Source: Cellvibrio sp. PSBB006 (GTDB lineage: Bacteria; Pseudomonadota; Gammaproteobacteria; Pseudomonadales; Cellvibrionaceae). From it: a DNA stretch of 64,000 nucleotides. Under the pieces are notes generated by a model that saw only the letters and a list, made by a program, of their open reading frames with translations, had not been told where the DNA came from and did no database searches. The translations under genes and the position numbers were made by a program. Where the stretch lies: contig NZ_CP021382.1 in NCBI RefSeq assembly GCF_002162135.1, positions 1,550,001-1,614,000 of the forward strand, given 5' to 3'. Below are positions 16,967 to 26,711 of this stretch, in pieces. The first letter of the stretch is position 1. Each line of letters begins with the position of its first letter.

Positions 16967-17827
16967 CTAGCCACTCACGACTTTGGCTTGGGCGGTAAAC
17001 CCGCTATCACATTGAGCTTGTATCCGTTGGATGTGTCGCACTTCGTCTAACAACTCTGCGAGAGGGGGAATATTGAAATCCCGCTCCAGCAACGTAGGTT
17101 TAACGCCAAAGAGTTGATAAGCACTCTCTAACAGCTGCCAAACCGACGGAATAACCGGCGCACCGTGCGTATCGACCCGCAGGTCTTCCGCCTCATGGTA
17201 ATGTCCCGCAATATGCATATAGGCCGTGCGCTCACCGGGCAAACGTTTGAGAAATTCATAGGGGTCGTAACGATGGTTAATGCTGTTGACATAAACATTA
17301 TTGACATCAAGTAGCAGATCGCAGTCTGCCTCTCGAATCACCGCATTGATAAATTCGCTTTCGCTCATTTCCTGTTGTGGTGCGCAGTAATATGAAGCAT
17401 TTTCAATAGCGATACGTTGCTCAAGAATATCCTGAGCCTGGCGAATACGACCGGCAACATAACGCACAGCCTCCTCGGTAAACGGAATCGGCAGTAGATC
17501 GTAGAGCTGGCCGTCGTCGCTGCAATAACTGAGATGTTCACTGTAATAGCGAATATTATGCTCACGCAAAAATGTTTTGACTGAATGGAGAAGCTCCACA
17601 TTCAACGGCGCGGGCGAGCCGATGGATAGCGATAATCCATGGCAAACAAAAGGAAAGCGCTCAGTGTAAGCGCGAAACTGCTTACCGAAACGACCGCCAA
17701 CATTGATCCAGTTTTCCGGAGCAACCTCCATAAACTGGATATCCGTTGTGGTTGTAGCCTGTAAGCTGTTTAAAAGATTACGGCGCAAGCCCAAGCCTGC
17801 GCCGTGTACTGGTGGGATGGTCATCAC
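16967..17827 (-). CDS. bufB: BufB-like multinuclear non-haem iron oxidase (MNIO, DUF692)
   Basis: The 286-residue protein is a DUF692/MNIO TIM-barrel enzyme. Candidate iron ligands are visible: HGLSLSIGS (H63), SEHLSY, the ENASYY glutamate, [19 protein letters not shown] and LERD. In bufferin pathways the MNIO converts Cys residues of the precursor into thiooxazole-type heterocycles. The precursor gene lies 15 bp upstream on the same strand, and the partner gene 3 bp downstream. MM at the start leaves two possible initiator Met codons one codon apart. Confidence 0.92.
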   Translation of the reverse strand: MMTIPPVHGAGLGLRRNLLNSLQATTTTDIQFMEVAPENWINVGGRFGKQFRAYTERFPFVCHGLSLSIGSPAPLNVELLHSVKTFLREHNIRYYSEHLSYCSDDGQLYDLLPIPFTEEAVRYVAGRIRQAQDILEQRIAIENASYYCAPQQEMSESEFINAVIREADCDLLLDVNNVYVNSINHRYDPYEFLKRLPGERTAYMHIAGHYHEAEDLRVDTHGAPVIPSVWQLLESAYQLFGVKPTLLERDFNIPPLAELLDEVRHIQRIQAQCDSGFTAQAKVVSG

Positions 17828-17842
17828 AGCACCAAACGTGGA

Positions 17843-18166
17843 TTAGTGGCTACCACATTTACCTTCGCCACACTTGCCTTCACCTTCGGCTTTTTTATCC
17901 TTGTCAGTGCCGCATTTGCCTTCGCCGCACTTACCTTCACCACATTTACCCTCGCCTTCAGCTTTCTCGTCACCGCACTTGCCTTCACCACACTTACCTT
18001 CGCCGCATTTACCTTCAGCATCTTTCTCTGCCAGGTTGTAGCCAGCGGTCAAAGTCTCGGCTGCGAAAGGGTTTTCTACCGCAGAAGCCATGGGAGCAAG
18101 TGTTGCAGAGGCCATGAAAGCAGCACCCAGAGCAGCAGCCAGAGGGGACAAAGTTTTCTTATTCAT
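17843..18166 (-). CDS. bufA: Bufferin-type precursor with eight EGKCG repeats
   Basis: A 107-residue secreted precursor: a long signal peptide (~1-29, ending APMASA), a short linker and eight EGKCG pentapeptides arranged 3+3+2 (starting at residues 51, 56, 61, 72, 77, 82, 96, 101). All eight cysteines (54, 59, 64, 75, 80, 85, 99, 104) are in these motifs. EGKCG is the hallmark of bufferins, copper-buffering RiPPs whose Cys are modified by the MNIO enzyme. SD GGAG lies 8 nt before the ATG. No DoxX-like bufD follows bufC. Copper binding and export to the periplasm are inferred from the family. Confidence 0.92.
   Translation of the reverse strand: MNKKTLSPLAAALGAAFMASATLAPMASAVENPFAAETLTAGYNLAEKDAEGKCGEGKCGEGKCGDEKAEGEGKCGEGKCGEGKCGTDKDKKAEGEGKCGEGKCGSH
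17852..18016 (-). repeat. Tandem 15-bp repeats encoding EGKCG
   Basis: Eight degenerate 15-bp units in bufA, grouped 3, 3 and 2 and separated by DEKAEG and TDKDKKAEG spacers. Such in-frame repeats can expand or contract by slippage, which would change the number of modifiable Cys residues. Confidence 0.85.
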
Positions 18167-18340
18167 ATCAAAGACTCCGTTTTAACGTTATGGGATGAAA
18201 TAGCCAGCCAAACCTAGCACAGCGAACCGCTACGCACCAGTTGCCTGTATTTAAAATCAAGATCATTCGTCACACAAATAACTATACGTTCTTGATGGGC
18301 TGTAGATGCACAACTTTGCGGTTCGTTACATTAAATTTTG
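18167..18340 (-). promoter_or_regulatory. Upstream region of the bufferin operon with a long-range inverted repeat
   Basis: This 174-bp gap between hrpA and bufA must hold the buf promoter. CGAACCGC (18223-18230) and GCGGTTCG (18318-18325) form an 8-bp inverted pair about 87 nt apart. Some bufferin operons are under ECF sigma control; I could not identify a certain promoter or sigma gene here. Confidence 0.35.
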
Positions 18341-21300
18341 TTAATGCTGCTCAAGGACCAACTGCCATTGCTTGTCCAGTCGTTTGCTTGAGATAGGAAC
18401 CTGCGTCTTGAGCGTCTGGGCGAACAGTGAAACCCGCAATTCCTCAATCCACCATCGATAAGTCTGTAGTGAAGATTTTTGCGCCAACTGGAACTCCCCT
18501 TCCTTTGCAAGGAAGTCATTCAACCGTTGCCAGGCTGCCTGAATTTCTGCGATAGCTATGCGATCCTTTTGAGGATTCAGTAGCGCTTTTTCCAGACGTG
18601 CCAGAATGGCACGCAAGTAACGCGGATATTGTTCCAGCCATTCGCGCGGGGTGTTGTAGACCAGACCGGGGTAGAACAACTGCTGTAGTTGTTGGTGGAT
18701 ATCACTTAAGGTAAAGGCTAACGCCAGGGCATTTTTATGCTGTTTCAACTGCTTACGCACCTCAACCAGCAGTTTTAAACTGGTCACCAGGGTTACAGCA
18801 CTTTCCTGCGCATGGCTGATCAGTTGCTCACGCACAGGGCTCAATCGATCATCAAAGGCTTGCCGGTTACGCGGCAGATCCTGTTGATCCGGTACACACA
18901 GTTGACAAAAGGTGGCCATCAGGATGTCATCAACCACTTGATCGCGATGACCAATACCCGCCACCGACAAAGCCAACTCCTGCCCTTTCAATAATTCCTT
19001 TTGTAAATATTTAACCGTCTGCACAGTTTCCAACACATACAAACGGGAAAGACCACGCTGGGTCAAATGACGGGCTTGTTGCGGGTTGTCGAGTACTTGC
19101 AGCGCCACAGATTGGTGTTTGTCGATCACTGCTGGATACGCCCGAATACTGATCCCCACACGCTGCAACTGTACGCTTTGCGGCAATTCATCAAAGTCCC
19201 AGGTCAGGATGTTGTCGCGCTCAATAGCGGTTGCCGCCGATTGGATATTTTGTTGGACTTGTTCGCGATAACGCTCGCGCAAGCTCGCAAGATCCCGCTC
19301 ACTCGTTATGCATTTACCGCGATCGTCCATCACCTTGATATTAAAGCGGTAAAAGTTATCCAGCTGCTCCGGCTGCCAGGCGTCAGCTGGAATATCTATT
19401 GCGGTTTGACGTTTCAATTGCAGCGCTAATGCGTCGGTCAGCGGTTTATTATCCGGTGCCATTGCCGCCAGTGCCTTATCTACAACATCGGGCACCGGCA
19501 CAAAATGTTTGCGTAACGGCTTGGGTAAACTCTTTACAAGATTGATGCATTTATCGCGCAACATGCCCGGCACCAACCATTCGAGACGATGCTCCGGCAC
19601 CTGGTGCAACACACTGACCGGCACATGTAAACTGACACCATCGTCCTGATGGCCCGGCTCAAAATGGTATGTAACGGGAAATACCATACCGCGCCACTCC
19701 AGCTCATTGGGAAATTGCGCTTCGGTCACTTCACCCGCGCTGTGCCGCATCAAGCGCTCACGATCGATATACAACAGACGCGGGTTATCCTGCTCCACTT
19801 TTTTGCGCCAGGATTCAAAACCGGCAAAGTTAATAACGTGTTGAGGCAGACGCTCATCATAGAAATCAAATAGCACTTGCTCATCGGCAAGAATGTCCCG
19901 ACGCCGCGCTTTGGATTCCAGATCATCCAATTCCTTCAACAACGCCTGTTGATGCGAAAAGAAATCGTCCAGTGGTTTATGGCGCTGTAACTGCCGACGC
20001 CTCGGGTGATCGTTATATTGCCCCTCGACCAGCGCCGCACGAATAAATACCTCGCGACACTGTGCAGCATCTATCCGGCTGTAACTGACGCTGCGTTTTT
20101 CAATCAACACCAGCCCATACAGGCTGACTTTTTCGTAAGCCATCACCTGCCCGCTACGGCTGTCGTAGTGGGGTTCAAAATATTGCCGTTTCACCAAATG
20201 TTCCGCCGCACCGAGTGCCCATTCAGGCTCAATTTTGGCTGCGGTATGGGCGTAAAGGCGAGAGGTTTCCAGTAACTCAGCGGCCATTATCCATTTGGGC
20301 GTTTTGCGAGCGAGTGAGGAACCCGGAAAGATCGCAAACTTGCGGTTCCGTGCACCGGCATATTCACGATCCTCACTGTTAAAACCCAAGTTACCTAACA
20401 AACCGGTCAGCAGTCCACGATGCACTGCTTCGAAATTTGCCGGTTCAGTATTTTCTTTCAGGTTCAGTGGTTTTAATGTCAGGCGCAATTGGTGGTGAAT
20501 GTCTCGCCATTCGCGCAACCGTAAATAGGAAAGAAACTCTTTTTTGCTCTGCTTGCGCAATTGATTCTGAGATAAACTTTGTCGCAACTCCTCAAAATAA
20601 TCCCACAAACTAACGTAAGCGAGGAAGTCTGAATGCTCGACCCAGAAACGGCGATGCGATTGATCCGCAGCTTGTTGTTTTTCTGCCGGGCGTTCGCGCG
20701 GATCTTGTACCGATAAGGCGCTGATAATTATCAGCACCTCCCGCACACAACTGAATGACTGTGCCGCAATCAGCATACGTCCGAAGCGCGGATCGACAGG
20801 CAACTGCGTTAATTGCTGGCCGATCGGCGTGAGCTGATTTTTGGTATCGACGGCCTGAAGTTCTTCCAGTAATTTAAAGCCATCACTGATCAGACGGTGA
20901 TCCGGGCTGTCGATAAACGGAAATTTGTGAATATCACCCATACGCAATTGCAACATCTGCAAAATAACCGCGGCGAGATTCGTGCGCAGAATTTCTGCAT
21001 CGGTAAATTCAGGCCGCGACAGAAAATCCTCTTCACTGTATAAGCGAATACAAATACCTTCGCTGACGCGCCCGCAACGACCTTTGCGCTGATTGGCACT
21101 GGCTTGGGAGATAGGCTCAATGGGTAACCGCTGAACCTTGGTGCGATAACTGTAACGACTGATCCGGGCAAAACCCGGATCAATGACATAGCGAATTCCC
21201 GGCACGGTGATGGAGGTTTCCGCCACGTTAGTAGCCAACACTACGCGTCGCCCGGTGTGTGGTGCAAAGACTTTTTGTTGCTCGGCAAGACTCAGGCGCG

Positions 21301-22300
21301 CGTAAAACGGAATGACCTCAAAATGGGGAAACTGCGCTTTGCGAATAGCGTTGGCCGCTTCACGGATATCGCGCTCGCCACTCATAAACACCAGAATGTC
21401 GCCGCCGCGCTTGCCCTGTTGTTTTTCGTGTTGTTCGATTTCGCGAATACTGTCAATGATCTGCTGGTATTGGTCGTCATCCCGTTCGTTGCCCTCGCCT
21501 TCTTCATTCGTTGTGCTGAAAGGTGGGCGATACCAGACATCCACTGGGTAGGTGCGTCCGGACACTTCAATTACCGGCGCATCGTTAAAGTGTTTGGCAA
21601 AACGCTGCACATCAATGGTCGCTGAGGTAATGATGACTTTCAGATCCGGACGACGCGGCAATAACTGTTTGAGGTAACCCAGAAGAAAATCGATATTGAG
21701 ACTCCGCTCGTGCGCCTCGTCAATTATCAGAGTGTCGTAGCGGGACAGAAAACGATCGTGCTGAATCTCCGCCAGCAAAATGCCGTCGGTCATTACCTTG
21801 ATCAGCGTCTGATCGTTGGACTGGTCACTGAACCTGACCTGGTAGCCGACCTTTTCGCCCAAGCGGGATTGCAATTCCTCTGCAATACGAGAGGCAACCG
21901 TATGCGCAGCAATACGTCGCGGTTGGGTGTGCCCGATCATGCCTTTAACACCACGACCGAGGGCCAAACAAATCTTGGGAATTTGGGTCGTTTTACCGGA
22001 ACCCGTTTCACCGGCCAATACCACCACCTGATTTGCGGCAATCAGGGCAGCAATATCGTCACGTTTTTCACATACCGGCAGATCGGGAAAGTTGATCGGC
22101 GCGGCGGCAGATTGCTCGCGCTGCTTGACGAGTGTATGCGAGGCCAATACCTGCTGTTCCCATTTTTGTAATGGGGACAGGTAATCTTTTTCAGCACGTG
22201 CAAGCTTTTCAATATCCTGCAAACGACGCCCCAGACGATGACTGTCACGCGTCATCACACCATCCAGGTATTGTTTTAAATCTGACCACTCAACTGTCAT
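18341..22300 (-). CDS. hrpA: HrpA, DEAH-box ATP-dependent RNA helicase
   Basis: HrpA is a cytoplasmic DEAH/RHA helicase that acts on mRNA and stalled ribosomes. The ~1319-residue length matches the family. Motifs: Walker A GETGSGKTTQ (~97-105), TQPRR, DEAH (194-197), SATID (motif III), TNVAETSITVPGIRYVID and QRKGRCGR (motif VI). The HA2/OB-fold region and a very long DUF3418-type C-terminal part follow. Two Met codons compete: 22315 and 22300. I prefer 22300 because GAGG lies 9 nt upstream of it. It is encoded upstream of the bufferin operon on the same strand. Confidence 0.96.
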   Translation of the reverse strand: MTVEWSDLKQYLDGVMTRDSHRLGRRLQDIEKLARAEKDYLSPLQKWEQQVLASHTLVKQREQSAAAPINFPDLPVCEKRDDIAALIAANQVVVLAGETGSGKTTQIPKICLALGRGVKGMIGHTQPRRIAAHTVASRIAEELQSRLGEKVGYQVRFSDQSNDQTLIKVMTDGILLAEIQHDRFLSRYDTLIIDEAHERSLNIDFLLGYLKQLLPRRPDLKVIITSATIDVQRFAKHFNDAPVIEVSGRTYPVDVWYRPPFSTTNEEGEGNERDDDQYQQIIDSIREIEQHEKQQGKRGGDILVFMSGERDIREAANAIRKAQFPHFEVIPFYARLSLAEQQKVFAPHTGRRVVLATNVAETSITVPGIRYVIDPGFARISRYSYRTKVQRLPIEPISQASANQRKGRCGRVSEGICIRLYSEEDFLSRPEFTDAEILRTNLAAVILQMLQLRMGDIHKFPFIDSPDHRLISDGFKLLEELQAVDTKNQLTPIGQQLTQLPVDPRFGRMLIAAQSFSCVREVLIIISALSVQDPRERPAEKQQAADQSHRRFWVEHSDFLAYVSLWDYFEELRQSLSQNQLRKQSKKEFLSYLRLREWRDIHHQLRLTLKPLNLKENTEPANFEAVHRGLLTGLLGNLGFNSEDREYAGARNRKFAIFPGSSLARKTPKWIMAAELLETSRLYAHTAAKIEPEWALGAAEHLVKRQYFEPHYDSRSGQVMAYEKVSLYGLVLIEKRSVSYSRIDAAQCREVFIRAALVEGQYNDHPRRRQLQRHKPLDDFFSHQQALLKELDDLESKARRRDILADEQVLFDFYDERLPQHVINFAGFESWRKKVEQDNPRLLYIDRERLMRHSAGEVTEAQFPNELEWRGMVFPVTYHFEPGHQDDGVSLHVPVSVLHQVPEHRLEWLVPGMLRDKCINLVKSLPKPLRKHFVPVPDVVDKALAAMAPDNKPLTDALALQLKRQTAIDIPADAWQPEQLDNFYRFNIKVMDDRGKCITSERDLASLRERYREQVQQNIQSAATAIERDNILTWDFDELPQSVQLQRVGISIRAYPAVIDKHQSVALQVLDNPQQARHLTQRGLSRLYVLETVQTVKYLQKELLKGQELALSVAGIGHRDQVVDDILMATFCQLCVPDQQDLPRNRQAFDDRLSPVREQLISHAQESAVTLVTSLKLLVEVRKQLKQHKNALALAFTLSDIHQQLQQLFYPGLVYNTPREWLEQYPRYLRAILARLEKALLNPQKDRIAIAEIQAAWQRLNDFLAKEGEFQLAQKSSLQTYRWWIEELRVSLFAQTLKTQVPISSKRLDKQWQLVLEQH

Positions 22301-22343
22301 AAAAACCGACCTCATTCGAATGGCCGCTATGATAACAAATAAA

Positions 22344-22369
22344 GAAGCCCGACCAATTGGCCGGGCTTC
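22344..22369 (-). terminator. dps intrinsic terminator
   Basis: GAAGCCCG...CGGGCTTC forms an 8-bp stem with a 10-nt loop that itself contains CCAATTGG. On the minus strand it is followed by TTTATTTG and lies about 30 bp after the dps stop codon, so it separates dps from hrpA. Confidence 0.85.
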
Positions 22370-22397
22370 ATGAGAGAACTAATCGCAGAGTTTGACG

Positions 22398-22865
22398 TTA
22401 TTCAAGCAAACTGCGCAACATCCAGGCTGTTTTCTCGTGTAACTGAATGCGCTGGGTCAGCAGGTCTGCGGTCGCTTCGTCATTGGCTTTTTCTACCACC
22501 GGGAAAAGCGAACGTGCCGTGCGCACCACGGCTTCCTGGCCCTCTACCAACAGACGGATCATGTCCTCTGCTTTGGGAATTCCCTCATCTTCTTTAATGG
22601 AACTGAGTTCGACATATTTTTTGTAAGTCCCAGGGGCGGGGAAACCGATAGACCGAATCCGCTCTGCAATGGCATCAACCGCCAATGCCAATTCGGTGTA
22701 CTGGGTTTCAAACATCAAATGCAGGGTTTGAAACATCGGGCCGGTAACATTCCAATGGAAGTTGTGTGTTTTTAAATAAAGTGTGTAGGTGTCAGCCAAC
22801 AGTCTGGATAAACCCTCGGCAATATCTTCCCGGTCACTTTGGTTGATACCAATATCAATCTTCAT
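22398..22865 (-). CDS. dps: Dps-family ferroxidase/DNA-protection protein
   Basis: The 155-residue protein is a Dps/MrgA-type ferritin fold. The ferroxidase residues fit the family spacing: H37 in [11 protein letters not shown]49, D64 and E68 in AVDAIAERI. Dps dodecamers oxidise and store iron with hydrogen peroxide and protect DNA in stationary phase. The N-terminus is short, without the Lys-rich DNA-binding tail of E. coli Dps, so DNA binding is uncertain. AAGGAGT-like SD before the ATG. It has its own promoter region (22866-23009) and terminator, so it is monocistronic. Confidence 0.93.
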   Translation of the reverse strand: MKIDIGINQSDREDIAEGLSRLLADTYTLYLKTHNFHWNVTGPMFQTLHLMFETQYTELALAVDAIAERIRSIGFPAPGTYKKYVELSSIKEDEGIPKAEDMIRLLVEGQEAVVRTARSLFPVVEKANDEATADLLTQRIQLHEKTAWMLRSLLE

Positions 22866-23009
22866 GGCAGACTCCTTTTTAAATCATGGTGAATCAGGTT
22901 AAATGACGTGTGTCATTATTAAGCGGTTATTTAATACTGCTTATTACTGCGAAAATTTACTGCAAAAATATTACTACAAAATAACGGTGTGATTAGTCTA
23001 TGGGGCTTA

Positions 23010-23471
23010 TCAGGAGAAATTCAACCTTCCCGGTAAAGCCATCAGTACCAAATCCGGTTGATGTTGGCTATAGCGCCGATAGCTTTCAGCAATAGACGCG
23101 GGAGTTTGTTCTGGCAACATCGCTTGAAAACCCAGAGACTGATAAAAATCTTGCAGCGGTCCTAATGAAAAACAATAGCAGCCCGGATGCTCAGCAGACT
23201 GTAAGGACAATTGCAGGGTTTGCTTTAATAGTAAACGCGCTAGACCGCCACGCCGACGGTGCGGTACAACACACAGGTTGCGCATCAACCAGTAATCCTG
23301 TTGTGGCAGAAATCTTACCGCTGCATGTAACTCTGATGACGGCATCTCACGCAATGTATACACCTGTTCCAGGCGTCCGCAGTGAATCTGATAACCACAG
23401 TGTTTATAAAAACGATTGACCAGTGGATATTGCACTGGCAGAGGTTTTTCCAACCGATAATGTTCAAGCAT
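23010..23471 (-). CDS. GNAT-family N-acetyltransferase
   Basis: A 153-residue cytoplasmic protein with the GNAT acetyl-CoA-binding motif A: MRNLCVVPHRRRGGLARLLLKQTLQLS. The preceding strand YWLMRNLCVV and the later segment LGPLQDFYQSLGFQ complete the fold. The acceptor substrate is unknown. It lies 45 bp downstream of the VWA gene on the same strand and might be read from the same transcript. Confidence 0.85.
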   Translation of the reverse strand: MLEHYRLEKPLPVQYPLVNRFYKHCGYQIHCGRLEQVYTLREMPSSELHAAVRFLPQQDYWLMRNLCVVPHRRRGGLARLLLKQTLQLSLQSAEHPGCYCFSLGPLQDFYQSLGFQAMLPEQTPASIAESYRRYSQHQPDLVLMALPGRLNFS

Positions 23472-23515
23472 ACGGGAAGAACAACTATTCAGCGTCGTGA
23501 GGTAAGAGCAACAGG

Positions 23516-25549
23516 TTATTTATCCTTATCTGTATCGCCGGGATTATCCTCCAGATCCCCGAGGTCCAAAAATACATCATCATTATTACTGGTGCCGGTA
23601 TCGTCGATAGGAATGTGTGCAGCAGGATCATCCGCTGAAACATCTATACCCAGAGGCGTTTGACCCACTTCCTGCATGGCCAACTTTTCATTGGACGAGA
23701 CGGGCTTATCCGGTGTTTGTTCCAACTCATCCAACTCTTCAGTTGCTTTACTGCTGACGATCATGCGATAGGCAAAAAATGCCAGACCGAATACCAACAG
23801 GTTAGCCAATACAACGCCCGAATAAAGTACCCATTTACTCACACCATCAGTTGCTACTACAGGTTCAGGCTGCGGCTCGTCTTGCGTTTCCGCTTCTGGT
23901 TCTTCCACCACCTCTGGTTGCGGTTCCGGCGTAGCCGGTGGATCTTCAGCAACAGATAGAGGATTGATAGGATCATCCCCTTGCGGATAAACAAAATATT
24001 GTATCGGTAAAACTTCCTTAAATTCCGCACCATTGTTGCGTTTACCCGATACCGTCAACTCAATACTGTAACTGGATTCCACTGTCGGCGTTACGCGCAG
24101 CTGCCATTGTTGTTGATCGTTGATAGATAAGGGTTGCGACTCGCTGGTTCCGGCAGCATTTTTAATATTTGCATCAATGCGGGTGTTGGCGATATCCACC
24201 AACTGGGCGTCGGGCGCCACGTTTACCAGATAATGCAGACGCTGATCCTCGATCACTTTTTCCAGTGTTACGTTAAAGGGTGAGATCACCGAGACATGAT
24301 GTTTAAATTCCCGCTGAAATGTTTTTCCATCAATCACAACACGAACGGTATATTCACCTGCCTCATCAAAAGTCGCCAAAGATTGTTGGTAGACACCATC
24401 AATGGGGGGATGGCGTTTACCCAGAGGAATTTGCCATTGTTGTTCGTCGTGATGACGCTTGATTTGCGCATGCATCGTCAACAATCCGAGAAACTCTGCG
24501 CTGGTTATGCGTTGTTTTTCTTCCTGAAAGAAAAATTGTAAATCCAGCGATTGGCCGACCAATAGATTGTTTATCAGCGGCGCAACCTGTAATTGAAGAT
24601 CACTGACCACCGTGACTCGATTATCGGGATCAATGTCGGCTTTAAGTTGCCATTCTCCCGGTGCAGGTTGCTGCACAGTCACCAGGTCATAATTATCCGT
24701 GCTGAACCAGTTAACCTGGTCTTCCGCATTTGTCGACGTATAGGAAGTACCTTCCGGCGAGATCAGCACCGTCGGTGCTGCATCGGCTTTACGAAATGTC
24801 AGCACGGTGAATTCCTTGACACTGTCATCCACCAGAAATTTATTGCCCTCCAGCGGCAAACGTTCTGCGGGAACAGCCTGGTCAAAAATCCGCAAAAATG
24901 TCGTCATCAACTCATCAGCGGTGTCGGCTACGGCAAAGACGCCATCAGTACTCAAGGAAAGCGCCTGCATCAATTCCTGGTCCGCTGCGTCGGACAAGGC
25001 AATGGTATGAATAATATATCCCGCTGACTTTAACGCCGGTAAAAGTTCATTGAGGATGCGCGACCGTTCCCGCTGATTACTGTCGGCATCGAGGCTGATA
25101 TCCACGACCCCGTCGGTCAACAGGATAATGTTATTGCGATAACGTTCAGACAGTTTTTCACGGTCCCCAGTCAGCTTCTCACGATCATAGCTACTCTGCT
25201 CAAGGGCTTCGCCGATGTTGGTATAGAGTGCTACAGACGTAATACCGGCGGACTTGCTCGCCGCTGTCTTGATCCAGTCATCATCAACCGGGCGATGCGG
25301 CACCAGCATGTTGACTGATTGCCCGAACGTCCAGATACCCGCCTGGCTGCCCTCGGGCATAAGTTGCACCAGCAACTCCATCGCTGGCTTGCGCAAATTC
25401 TGCGGATCGGTTTTTTTCATGCTGCCGGATATATCAATCAGTAGGCGCACATCGGCAGGCAAAGGTTGGGGCAAATCCTTGGATTGGGCAGCCGAGTGAA
25501 TACTGGCAATCGTCAACAACATAAAAGCTAAGCGGGGAAGAAAGCGCAT
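23516..25549 (-). CDS. Secreted/membrane-anchored VWA-domain protein
   Basis: From the ATG at 25549 (677 residues) the protein has a signal peptide (MRFLPRLAFMLLTIASIHSAAQS) and a von Willebrand A domain (~33-215) with an intact MIDAS start D39-I-S41-G-S43. Beta-rich Ig-like modules (~235-530), a Pro/Glu-rich linker (PATPEPQPEVVEEPEAE), one TM helix (~573-594) and an acidic cytoplasmic tail of ~83 residues ending DTDKDK follow. It is thus a type I inner-membrane protein with a periplasmic VWA head. It resembles the uncharacterised TIGR03503-type family; no function is known. The in-frame extension to 25813 lacks a plausible start and was dropped. Confidence 0.75.
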   Translation of the reverse strand: MRFLPRLAFMLLTIASIHSAAQSKDLPQPLPADVRLLIDISGSMKKTDPQNLRKPAMELLVQLMPEGSQAGIWTFGQSVNMLVPHRPVDDDWIKTAASKSAGITSVALYTNIGEALEQSSYDREKLTGDREKLSERYRNNIILLTDGVVDISLDADSNQRERSRILNELLPALKSAGYIIHTIALSDAADQELMQALSLSTDGVFAVADTADELMTTFLRIFDQAVPAERLPLEGNKFLVDDSVKEFTVLTFRKADAAPTVLISPEGTSYTSTNAEDQVNWFSTDNYDLVTVQQPAPGEWQLKADIDPDNRVTVVSDLQLQVAPLINNLLVGQSLDLQFFFQEEKQRITSAEFLGLLTMHAQIKRHHDEQQWQIPLGKRHPPIDGVYQQSLATFDEAGEYTVRVVIDGKTFQREFKHHVSVISPFNVTLEKVIEDQRLHYLVNVAPDAQLVDIANTRIDANIKNAAGTSESQPLSINDQQQWQLRVTPTVESSYSIELTVSGKRNNGAEFKEVLPIQYFVYPQGDDPINPLSVAEDPPATPEPQPEVVEEPEAETQDEPQPEPVVATDGVSKWVLYSGVVLANLLVFGLAFFAYRMIVSSKATEELDELEQTPDKPVSSNEKLAMQEVGQTPLGIDVSADDPAAHIPIDDTGTSNNDDVFLDLGDLEDNPGDTDKDK

Positions 25550-25813
25550 GTTGGGCCTGTTTTTATCTGAACGGACTTCAGTATTACCTAAAGCATATGG
25601 CCCCGAGGCGGCATTAAAAGTCGTCTGTTGCGGAGAACAGCCCGTGTTGCGAAACACTCGGCGAACCGGGGATATCAGCTTAGTTATAGCAGTCACGACG
25701 TGATTCGCAATCTTTAACGGCGAGATTCGCAGTTCGTCGAACCAAAGAAAGGGGGAACGAGACAGAGGAAAAGCAGGCTTGCCGGTGATGGTGCACCACC
25801 GGCTCGGCATCAA

Positions 25814-26248
25814 CTAACGTTCAGCCCGCAGGGGAATATCGCCATCGGTCTGATCATCAACATACTGGCCATCTTCCGGTTCGGGCTCGCGGTAACCGGG
25901 TGTCGTCACCGGTTTATGCCCTGAACCCGCGAAGAAGCGGCGTAAAGCCAATTGCACCAACAGGGAAACGATCAACCCTGCCAGCCAGACGCCGGATACC
26001 ACCATAATGATGGGCATCACCGCATCCAGGCCGTCAGTAAGGCCTTCAAACACAATAAAGAAAATAGCGGGAGCCATCAGCATCTGCTCGGCATCCACGG
26101 CATAAGGCGTGAGCAACAGGGCCAATACCGAAACAAAGAAAAAAAGCGCCCACTCGCGCCCGAAACGGCGGAACAATAACCAGGCTGCCGCCGCACAACC
26201 CACTGCGCCCACACCGTAAATCGTCCACGCTAACCCATAACCATCCAC
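25814..26248 (-). CDS. Small integral membrane protein, unknown function
   Basis: I do not recognise a family. The 144-residue protein has four hydrophobic helices (GLAWTIYGVGAVGCAAAAWLL, WALFFFVSVLALLLTPYAV, MAPAIFFIVFEGLTDGLDA, IIMVVSGVWLAGLIVSLLVQLAL) and a polar C-terminal tail (~115-144). It starts with GTG at 26248, preceded by an excellent SD (AGAGGAG, 6-nt spacing). It lies 18 bp after ycgN. A 7-bp hairpin (25781-25803) follows its stop. A 264-bp non-coding gap then precedes the VWA gene. Confidence 0.7.
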   Translation of the reverse strand: MDGYGLAWTIYGVGAVGCAAAAWLLFRRFGREWALFFFVSVLALLLTPYAVDAEQMLMAPAIFFIVFEGLTDGLDAVMPIIMVVSGVWLAGLIVSLLVQLALRRFFAGSGHKPVTTPGYREPEPEDGQYVDDQTDGDIPLRAER

Positions 26249-26266
26249 AAGCGACTCCTCTGCGGG

Positions 26267-26707
26267 TTAAACCCAGCGAATAACATAATCTTCAAGATCT
26301 TCTTCGGCGACAGCAGATTCCGCTACCACCTTTCCTGCGACGGACATCCCCGCTTTGTGCACACTCTGCGGGTCACCCGAGACTAGCGGGTGCCAGTCAA
26401 ATAGCGGCAGGCCCTCATCAATTAACCGGTAGGCACAGGTGTCTGGCAACCAGTAGGTGTCTTTCACTGAATCCGGTGTCAGCACCACGCAACCCGGCAC
26501 TAACATCTGGCGATGATCGTAGGCTTTACACTGGCACCGCTCATGATCCAGATACTCGCAGGCCACGCTGGTGTAGAACACATCGCCGGTATCTTCATCT
26601 TCCAACTTATGGAGGCAGCATTTGCCACAACCGTCGCACAACGACTCCCATTCAACCGGGGTCATTTCTTGCAAGGTTTTTGCACGCCAGAAGACTTGTG
26701 CTGCCAT
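26267..26707 (-). CDS. ycgN: YcgN-family (UPF0260) cysteine-cluster protein
   Basis: The 146-residue protein (ATG at 26707) shows the YcgN signature: FWRAKTLQEMTPVEWESLCDGCGKCCLHKLED, then CEYLDHERCQCKAYDHR and the DTCAYRL segment, about eight conserved cysteines that probably bind a metal or Fe-S centre. The role is not established. It starts 4 bp after ycgL, in the conserved gammaproteobacterial order rnd-ycgL-ycgN. Confidence 0.9.
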   Translation of the reverse strand: MAAQVFWRAKTLQEMTPVEWESLCDGCGKCCLHKLEDEDTGDVFYTSVACEYLDHERCQCKAYDHRQMLVPGCVVLTPDSVKDTYWLPDTCAYRLIDEGLPLFDWHPLVSGDPQSVHKAGMSVAGKVVAESAVAEEDLEDYVIRWV

Positions 26708-26711
26708 AACC

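Noticed and set aside
17804..18217. Plus-strand ORF rich in Thr/Phe/Ala repeats
   Set aside because: It is the antisense reading of the EGKCG repeats of bufA; the repetitive pattern comes from the repeat DNA, not from selection on this frame.
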